NCBI GenBank assembly: GCA_023396415.1
Contig: JAEWWJ010000104.1
Location: 1 to 28,993 of the forward strand
Origin: Bacteroidota bacterium
Lineage (GTDB): Bacteria; Bacteroidota; Bacteroidia; Bacteroidales; F082
DNA length: 28,993 nucleotides
Direction: 5' to 3'
The translations under genes and the position numbers were made by a program. Below, piece by piece: positions 24,742 through 28,993 of this stretch. Every line of letters starts with the position of its first letter. Position 1 is the first letter of the stretch. Under the pieces are notes generated by a model. That model was not told the origin of the DNA and searched no databases. It was given only the letters and a program-made list of their open reading frames with translations.

Positions 24742-25284
24742 TTAGAAAGGACTGATAAAATCTTTGAATAAAGGAGCTGTTTGGTCCTTTTCAGAAAGCA
24801 GAGGTTGCTCGATTCCCCAGTCAATGTTGAGCTCAGGATCGTTCCAACGGATGCTGCCTTCGGAGTTTTTGTTATAAACATTGGTGCATTTATAAAAGAA
24901 AACCGTGCTGTCTTCGAGAGTTACAAAGCCGTGGGCGAAACCCGGCGGAACCCAATACATCCATTTATTGGATTCGGTAAGCACTATGGAAGCCCATTGG
25001 CCGTATGTTGGCGATTGTTTTCTAATGTCAACGGCCACATCCAGCACAGACCCCTTCATCACCCGAACCAATTTACCTTGAGCAAAAGGCGGTGATTGGA
25101 AATGCAATCCGCGTAAAACACCTTTCATGGATTTTGATTCGTTGTCCTGAACGAAATTTTGGTCAATGCCTTCGCTGAGGAACTTCTCCTTATTGTATGA
25201 CTCGAAGAAATAGCCGCGGTTGTCTTCAAACACAGTAGGCTTAACAATCAACAGATCAGGTATTTTTGTTTTAATAATTTCCAT
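24742..25284 (-). CDS. rfbC: dTDP-4-dehydrorhamnose 3,5-epimerase
   Basis: 180 residues, a full-length RmlC cupin. It epimerises dTDP-4-dehydro-6-deoxy-glucose at C3 and C5 in the dTDP-L-rhamnose pathway. Landmarks are FEDNRGYFFESY, the catalytic H61 in RGLHFQ, K71 in GKLVRV, DVAVDIRKQSPTYG, WVPPGFAHGF and Y131 in FFYKCTNVY. The rfbA, rfbB and rfbD genes, which often lie beside it, are absent from this window, so the rest of the pathway must be elsewhere. It follows the lpd terminator and precedes the lytic transglycosylase gene by 31 bases, suggesting a shared envelope-related transcript. Confidence 0.95.
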   Translation of the reverse strand: MEIIKTKIPDLLIVKPTVFEDNRGYFFESYNKEKFLSEGIDQNFVQDNESKSMKGVLRGLHFQSPPFAQGKLVRVMKGSVLDVAVDIRKQSPTYGQWASIVLTESNKWMYWVPPGFAHGFVTLEDSTVFFYKCTNVYNKNSEGSIRWNDPELNIDWGIEQPLLSEKDQTAPLFKDFISPF

Positions 25285-25315
25285 GCCGGACGGGTATTTT
25301 CGTTGATAAAAAGAA

Positions 25316-25343
25316 CCGACTGAACCTAGTAAGGTTCAGTCGG
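25316..25343 (-). terminator. Terminator after the lpd gene
   Basis: A perfect 12-base-pair stem, CCGACTGAACCT (25316-25327) with AGGTTCAGTCGG (25332-25343), encloses the loop AGTA. On the minus strand it is followed by TTCTTTTT, so it ends lpd transcripts before rfbC. Confidence 0.85.
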
Positions 25344-25355
25344 ATTGGTGATATA

Positions 25356-26747
25356 TTAAAGGTGAATGACCTCACCATAAGCATCGGCGGCGGCTTCCAT
25401 AATGGCTTCCGACATGGTAGGATGCGGATGGATGGTTTTAATGATTTCGTGACCTGTGGTTTCGAGCTTGCGGGCTGAAACGACTCCGGCAATCATCTCG
25501 GTAACGTTTTCGCCAATCATGTGGCATCCTAACCATTCGCCATATTTGGCATCAAAAATCACTTTAACAAAACCATCTTTATTACCCGATGCGCTGGCTT
25601 TTCCGCTGGCCGAAAAGGGGAATTTACCCACCTTAATTTCATAGCCGGCTTCTTTGGCCTGTTTCTCGGTTAGGCCCACTGATGCCACCTCGGGATTGGT
25701 GTAGGTGCAAGAAGGAATGTTTCCGTAGTCAATTGGCTCCGGGTTTAATCCGCAGATGGCTTCCACGCAGGTGATGCCTTCATGTGAGGCAGTGTGGGCC
25801 AAGGCAGGACCGTGCACAATATCGCCGATGGCATAAACGCCTTCCACATTGGTTTTGTAAAACTCGTCAACAATCACTTTACCTTTTTCGGTTTTCACAC
25901 CAACCTCTTCGAGACCAAGGCCTTCGAGATTTGTTGCAACACCAACGGCAGACAATACAATGTCAACATCTAATTTTTCTTCGCCTTTTTTGGTTTTGAT
26001 GGTCACCTTGCATTGCGCGCCCGAAGTGTCAACCGCTTCGACGCTGGCGTTGGTCATAACCTTCATTTTGGCTTTTTTGAAAGAGCGTTCCAATTGTTTT
26101 GAGACCTCTTCGTCTTCGATTGGTAAAATGTTAGGCAGAAACTCAACCAATGTAACATCCACTCCCATAGAGTTATAGAAGAAGGCAAACTCACTTCCGA
26201 TAGCTCCCGACCCTACCACTACCATTGATTTTGGAAGCTTAGGCAGGACCATGGCATCGCGATAGCCGATAATTTTTTTGCCATCCATTTTCATGTTGGG
26301 TAGCTCGCGCGATCTGGCTCCTGTGGCCAAAATGATGTGATCGGCTTCATAAACTTTTTTTCCGCCATCGGCATCGGTTACCTCAACTTTTTTACCCGAT
26401 TGAAGCTTGCCAAAGCCGTTGATCAATTCTATTTTATTTTTCTTGAACAAGAACTGAACTCCTTTGCTCATGCCATCGGCCACCCCCCTGCTTCGCTTTA
26501 CAACAGCCTCAAAATCAGGCTCCGGTTCAGCACTAAGACGAATGCCATAGTCGGCAGCGTGTTTCATGTAGTTGAAAACTTGGGCACTTTTTAACAGCGC
26601 TTTGGTGGGAATACAGCCCCAATTGAGGCAGATGCCGCCTATTTCGGACCTTTCGACAACAGCAACTTTTTTTCCAAGCTGCGATGCTCTGATGGCAGCA
26701 ACATAACCGCCGGGGCCACTGCCTATTACGATCAAATCAAATTTCAT
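25356..26747 (-). CDS. lpdA: Dihydrolipoyl dehydrogenase (E3)
   Basis: 463 residues, the normal size. It reoxidises dihydrolipoamide with NAD+ in 2-oxoacid dehydrogenase complexes or the glycine cleavage system. The FAD site is VIGSGPGGYVAAIRASQLG near the N-terminus. The redox disulfide is C40-LNWG-C45 in GGICLNWGCIPTKAL. The NAD site is VVVGSGAIGSEFA, and the FAD-binding GVYAIGDIVHGPALAH is present. The catalytic dyad H442-E447 is in HPTMSE at the interface end. No E1 or E2 gene is nearby, so its complex cannot be named from context. It has a promoter box upstream and a terminator downstream and is probably monocistronic. Confidence 0.96.
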   Translation of the reverse strand: MKFDLIVIGSGPGGYVAAIRASQLGKKVAVVERSEIGGICLNWGCIPTKALLKSAQVFNYMKHAADYGIRLSAEPEPDFEAVVKRSRGVADGMSKGVQFLFKKNKIELINGFGKLQSGKKVEVTDADGGKKVYEADHIILATGARSRELPNMKMDGKKIIGYRDAMVLPKLPKSMVVVGSGAIGSEFAFFYNSMGVDVTLVEFLPNILPIEDEEVSKQLERSFKKAKMKVMTNASVEAVDTSGAQCKVTIKTKKGEEKLDVDIVLSAVGVATNLEGLGLEEVGVKTEKGKVIVDEFYKTNVEGVYAIGDIVHGPALAHTASHEGITCVEAICGLNPEPIDYGNIPSCTYTNPEVASVGLTEKQAKEAGYEIKVGKFPFSASGKASASGNKDGFVKVIFDAKYGEWLGCHMIGENVTEMIAGVVSARKLETTGHEIIKTIHPHPTMSEAIMEAAADAYGEVIHL

Positions 26748-26777
26748 AGATGGTGCATTTAAAATTGGAATAATTTA

Positions 26778-26785
26778 CAAAAGTA
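26778..26785 (-). promoter_or_regulatory. Bacteroidota -7 promoter box for lpdA (TACTTTTG)
   Basis: Read on the minus strand, TACTTTTG lies 30 bases before the lpdA start. An overlapping TAAATTTG just upstream is a second match to TAnnTTTG, so the transcription start may be at either. Confidence 0.6.
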
Positions 26786-26959
26786 CAAATTTAGTAAGAG
26801 ATGGGTTGAAAAGCATCAAGGCTTTTTAAAAAGCGCATGGGCGAGACACAGAAAGGAAATCCTTTAATAATGAAAGTGTTCAGCCTTTGCGATGTTATAG
26901 CCGGAGTAAGCGAGCAGAAAATTTCACTTGGAAAAATGCTTTTCATTGGCATGGATGTG

Positions 26960-26967
26960 TATCTTTG
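26960..26967 (+). promoter_or_regulatory. Bacteroidota -7 promoter box TATCTTTG
   Basis: TATCTTTG fits TAnnTTTG. With the usual distance, transcription would begin near 26972, the first base of the hairpin described next and about 80 bases before the gene at 27055. No clear -33 TTTG is present at the expected spacing. Confidence 0.5.
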
Positions 26968-26970
26968 CGA

Positions 26971-27043
26971 TGAGCTTCCGGCGAAAAAATCTCTACTTGC
27001 ATTGAGCGTCGGTAAGGAGCCGGCAGTCGGAAGCTCACTTTTT
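26971..27043 (+). ncRNA. Candidate structured leader or small RNA
   Basis: TGAGCTTCCG (26971-26980) is the exact inverted repeat of CGGAAGCTCA (27028-27037), a 10-base-pair closing stem. Inside it, GTCGGT and GCCGGC pair around the loop AAGGA (about 27009-27025), giving a second helix. The closing stem ends in a short T5 run (27039-27043). The predicted transcription start from TATCTTTG falls at the foot of the stem. It could be a leader of the methyltransferase gene, with attenuation or a ligand switch, or an independent small RNA of about 70 bases. It matches no RNA class I know. Confidence 0.4.
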
Positions 27044-27054
27044 AAACCAGTGCG

Positions 27055-27495
27055 ATGATAAACCGAAACCTGCCTTACGTTTTTGTCACCATTCAATTTG
27101 CCTGCATTGTGGTACTTGCCGCTACAGGCCCTTTGGTGGCCGGCACCGATTGGGGGATTATGCTTGAGTTTGCAGGAATTTTTTTGGGTGTGTTGGCCAT
27201 TTACCAAATGAAAGTAGGGAATTTCAACGTGATACCCGTTCCAAAAACAGAAGGAATCATGGTAACACACGGCATCTACAAATACCTCCGTCATCCGATG
27301 TATCTCGCTCAACTGATGGTATTTGCACCATTAATTTCGGAGCATTATTCGCATTTTCGATTGACTGTATGGATCGTCCTGCTGATGAACTTGGTGTTTA
27401 AATTGCATTTCGAGGAAAGGCTTTTGAAAGCGCATTTCGAGGGTTACGCGGATTATATGAAAACCACCTGGCGTTTGGTTCCGTTTGTTTATTGA
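27055..27495 (+). CDS. Isoprenylcysteine carboxyl methyltransferase-like membrane protein
   Basis: 146 residues with three to four membrane helices (about 8-28, 33-51, 85-97 and 102-117). The SAM-binding C-terminal half has NVIPVPKTEG, THGIYKYLRHPMYLAQ with the R79-H80-P81 core, EERLLKAHFEGYADYMKTTWRLVPF. This is the pattern of the ICMT/PEMT-like family. Eukaryotic ICMT methylates prenylated cysteines. Bacterial members have varied or unknown substrates, such as lipids or small molecules, so I give no specific substrate. The gene starts a plus-strand run with the Trx-Grx and GroES genes and has a structured leader with a promoter box. Confidence 0.82.
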   Translation: MINRNLPYVFVTIQFACIVVLAATGPLVAGTDWGIMLEFAGIFLGVLAIYQMKVGNFNVIPVPKTEGIMVTHGIYKYLRHPMYLAQLMVFAPLISEHYSHFRLTVWIVLLMNLVFKLHFEERLLKAHFEGYADYMKTTWRLVPFVY

Positions 27496-27581
27496 GCCTC
27501 TTTTTTTTTCGAAAACTGCAATTTTGTCAGAAAAAAAAACTTTCATCCCCATGGCACGCATCTTGATTTGCATGGCATCAA

Positions 27582-28190
27582 ATGAAACGAAACATGCCGA
27601 TAAAACCTATTTCATCGTACCAGGAACTGACAGAACACCTGAAAAAAGACCAAAAAAACTATCTTTTGCTGTATAAATCCGGCACTGAAGCCAGCGATTG
27701 CAGCATCAAAAACCTTGAAGTAGCAGTAGAAAAATCCACTACCGCATCCATTATGGTAGCCGATGTGAACCAGGTGCGCGACATTCATACGCGGTTCAAT
27801 GTTAGCAGCGCGCCAAGTTTGCTTGTTTTTGAAGGAGAACAGTTTATCAATGTGGTGAAGGGCTGCAACGAGCCTGCTTACTACATTTCTTTGTTCGAGG
27901 AATCGTATTTTCACCCCATTTCTGGTGATGGCGGCCTTCGTCAAAAACACGTAACTGTTTATACAACACCCTCTTGCTCCTGGTGCACTACCTTGAAGAA
28001 ATATCTGCGATCGAACAACATCCGGTTCACCGAAGTGGATGTATCAAAAAATCAACAAGCTGCCGAGCAAATGGTGAGAAAAAGCGGGCAGCAAGGCGTG
28101 CCACAAACCGAAATTGAAGGACAAATAATCGTAGGTTTCGACAAAAACCGTATCAACACCCTCTTAGGAATTCAACATTCTAACAATTAA
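27582..28190 (+). CDS. Degenerate thioredoxin domain fused to glutaredoxin
   Basis: 202 residues, no signal peptide, so cytoplasmic. Residues 10-108 are a thioredoxin fold (IMVADVNQVRDIHTRFNVSSAPSLLVFEGEQ, with the cis-proline P78). Its active site lacks CxxC: the matching loop is SGTEASDC, with a single C40, similar to bacillithiol-related YtxJ proteins. Residues 122-197 are a glutaredoxin: VTVYTTPSCSWC with C132-S-W-C135, the cis-proline in GVPQTEI, and IIVGFDKNRI. The likely role is dithiol reduction or deglutathionylation/thiol exchange assisted by the first domain. The gene lies 11 bases before the GroES gene, implying one transcript. Confidence 0.85.
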   Translation: MKRNMPIKPISSYQELTEHLKKDQKNYLLLYKSGTEASDCSIKNLEVAVEKSTTASIMVADVNQVRDIHTRFNVSSAPSLLVFEGEQFINVVKGCNEPAYYISLFEESYFHPISGDGGLRQKHVTVYTTPSCSWCTTLKKYLRSNNIRFTEVDVSKNQQAAEQMVRKSGQQGVPQTEIEGQIIVGFDKNRINTLLGIQHSNN

Positions 28191-28201
28191 ATAAATTCAA
28201 A

Positions 28202-28489
28202 ATGAAAGAGTTACAACCCTTACACGAGAACGTTATTCTCGACCTGAACAGCGACAAAACAGAGCAAAAAACGGCTTCGGGCATCATCATTCCCGACACC
28301 GCTAAAGAAAAACCACAGATTGCAAAGGTAGTGGCCATTGGCACCATCGAAAATGCCGGCATTGCAGTAGGTGATTCGGTATTATTTAAAAAATACTCAG
28401 GAACAGAATTGGAGTTTGAAGGCAATAAAATGCTTGTTATTCCTTACGCTGACCTTTTGGCCAAAGTTGTCATTACCGACGAAATTTAA
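28202..28489 (+). CDS. groES: GroES-family co-chaperonin (no groEL adjacent)
   Basis: 95 residues, the standard size of the 10-kDa chaperonin. The start LQPLHENVILDL corresponds to the usual IRPLHDRVVV. The mobile loop that contacts GroEL is EQKTASGIIIPDTAKEKP, well preserved. The later parts, AKVVAIGTI, VGDSVLFKKYSGTELEFEGNKMLVI and DLLAKV, match the barrel. The first strand is more divergent than typical GroES (ENVILDLNSD). No groEL follows: a terminator begins 54 bases after the stop. This is thus an orphan or second copy, or a GroES whose GroEL lies elsewhere. It shares a transcript with the Trx-Grx gene. Confidence 0.9.
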   Translation: MKELQPLHENVILDLNSDKTEQKTASGIIIPDTAKEKPQIAKVVAIGTIENAGIAVGDSVLFKKYSGTELEFEGNKMLVIPYADLLAKVVITDEI

Positions 28490-28542
28490 AACACAATTGA
28501 TAAAGTGCTTATGTAGAAGTGCTTAGATTGTATTTTTTTCTT

Positions 28543-28581
28543 AAAACCGCAGATTCTGTAATAGGAATTTGTGGTTTTTTT
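28543..28581 (+). terminator. Terminator after the GroES gene
   Basis: AAAACCGCAGATTC pairs with GAATTTGTGGTTTT, with G-T wobbles, around the 8-base loop TGTAATAG, and is followed by a T run. It closes the plus-strand unit that ends with groES. Confidence 0.75.
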
Positions 28582-28841
28582 ATTTTTTCAAAATTTGTTC
28601 CGCGAAACAAAACTAATTTTATGAGGAAAACCTGCTTAAATATTTTTGTGGCAAAGATAAACATGGCGTTGTCAGTCAACAGTTATGAAAACATTTTTTT
28701 GAGAATGAGGTCAAAGTGGTGAAAACACTACATTTACGCTTTAAATATTTACAAAATAGTTAGGTAAAAATTTAATGAATATGGGCTTTAATTTAATGGA
28801 CATAAGGGAATTGCTTAAATAAGAGGTTAATTTAACCCAAA
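28582..28841. other. AT-rich intergenic stretch
   Basis: Nothing firm is seen. A TATTTTTG at 28641-28648 matches the -7 promoter box, and an ATG about 15 bases after it opens only 19 codons (stop near 28722), so no gene is called. GTGGTG-AAAA-CACTAC just after that stop can fold as a small hairpin without a T run. GGTTAATTTAACC (about 28825-28837) is a short palindrome beyond the end of the minus-strand gene. Confidence 0.4.
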
Positions 28842-28993
28842 TTATGCAATTGAAACTCTATCAGGCGGCTTAAATCGCTTGATATTTTGAAAGAGTTTCT
28901 CGATATAGTCTCGTTTTTTGCCTTTGACAGCCATCACCAATGTAGTTTTTCTGGCAGAAGTACGCAGATAAGCCCCTATTGCAATGCAATTGA
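28842..28993 (-). CDS. C-terminus of an unidentified protein (cut by the right edge)
   Basis: The last 49 codons of a minus-strand gene are visible, ending in TAA at 28842-28844. The C-terminus reads AIGAYLRTSARKTTLVMAV, then a basic GKKRDYIEKLFQNIKRFKPP and ends RVSIA. The strand-helix pattern and lysine-rich end look like a real protein, unlike the other frames, which are interrupted. I do not recognise the family from this fragment, and its start lies outside the window. Confidence 0.55.
   Translation of the reverse strand, partial: NCIAIGAYLRTSARKTTLVMAVKGKKRDYIEKLFQNIKRFKPPDRVSIA

Noticed and set aside
24711..24881. N-terminal extension of the lytic transglycosylase to 24881
   Set aside because: It would overlap rfbC by 140 bases and bury the lipoprotein signal peptide that starts at 24710.
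26837..27058. Plus-strand frame of 73 codons whose end overlaps the methyltransferase gene by ATGA
   Set aside because: It runs through the TATCTTTG promoter box and the hairpin leader, has no recognisable motif, and its composition is not clearly protein-like. I consider the RNA structure the better explanation, but the overlap is a reason to check it.
26791..27312. Minus-strand frame of 173 codons opposite the methyltransferase gene
   Set aside because: It is antisense to a recognised family member and its translation lacks any ordered hydrophobic or motif pattern.
28503..28525. Direct repeat AAGTGCTTA (twice, 14 bases apart)
   Set aside because: Two short copies next to a terminator are too weak to call an array, an operator or an attachment site.
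28519..28722. Plus-strand frame of 67 codons after the GroES gene
   Set aside because: It passes through the terminator hairpin; its last 19 codons follow a promoter-like box, but nothing supports a gene.

Overview
The window is a chromosomal segment of a Bacteroidota bacterium. The strongest sign is the repeated TAnnTTTG promoter box (748, 1438, 6862, 12746, 14663, 26960, and 26778 on the minus strand), which is the -7 element of the Bacteroidota primary sigma factor. A GH3/beta-lactamase fusion, a DUF4369-like/TlpA-like protein and a caa3-type oxidase operon also fit that phylum. Nearly all genes are intact and of housekeeping type. I see no tRNA, rRNA, CRISPR array, insertion sequence or prophage.

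Region 1 (1-8334): a membrane protein (minus) diverges from a small anchored protein. A plus-strand run follows: a secreted thioredoxin-like protein, a 993-residue NagZ-like GH3 plus serine beta-lactamase fusion, and a zinc efflux CDF protein. Next comes a two-gene unit of an unknown membrane protein overlapping a rhomboid protease. Region 2 (8346-12618): a YqgE/AlgH protein (minus) diverges from the most notable pair here, a MurL-like UDP-MurNAc-L-Ala-L-Glu epimerase overlapping a MurD2-like L-glutamate ligase. A secreted protein converges on this pair. Region 3 (12775-14983): a TPR membrane protein, fmt and an HU gene, with clear promoters and terminators.

Region 4 (15001-20257, minus strand): a respiratory operon in transcription order SCO, coxI, coxIII, subunit IV, coxII fused to cytochrome c, and heme farnesyltransferase. 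Subunit I carries the YSHPxVY motif of A2-type oxidases. Region 5 (20834-26747, minus strand): lpd, then a terminator, then rfbC, a lytic transglycosylase lipoprotein and uvrA. Region 6 (27055-28489, plus): an isoprenylcysteine-methyltransferase-like protein with a structured leader, a degenerate thioredoxin fused to a glutaredoxin, and a GroES with no groEL beside it. The C-terminus of one more gene (minus) runs off the right edge.

Four envelope genes (NagZ/beta-lactamase fusion, MurL, MurD2, lytic transglycosylase) all concern peptidoglycan. The best candidates for new biology are the MurL-MurD2 route in this phylum, the A10 tract at the domain boundary of the GH3 fusion, and the hairpin leader RNA before the methyltransferase gene.
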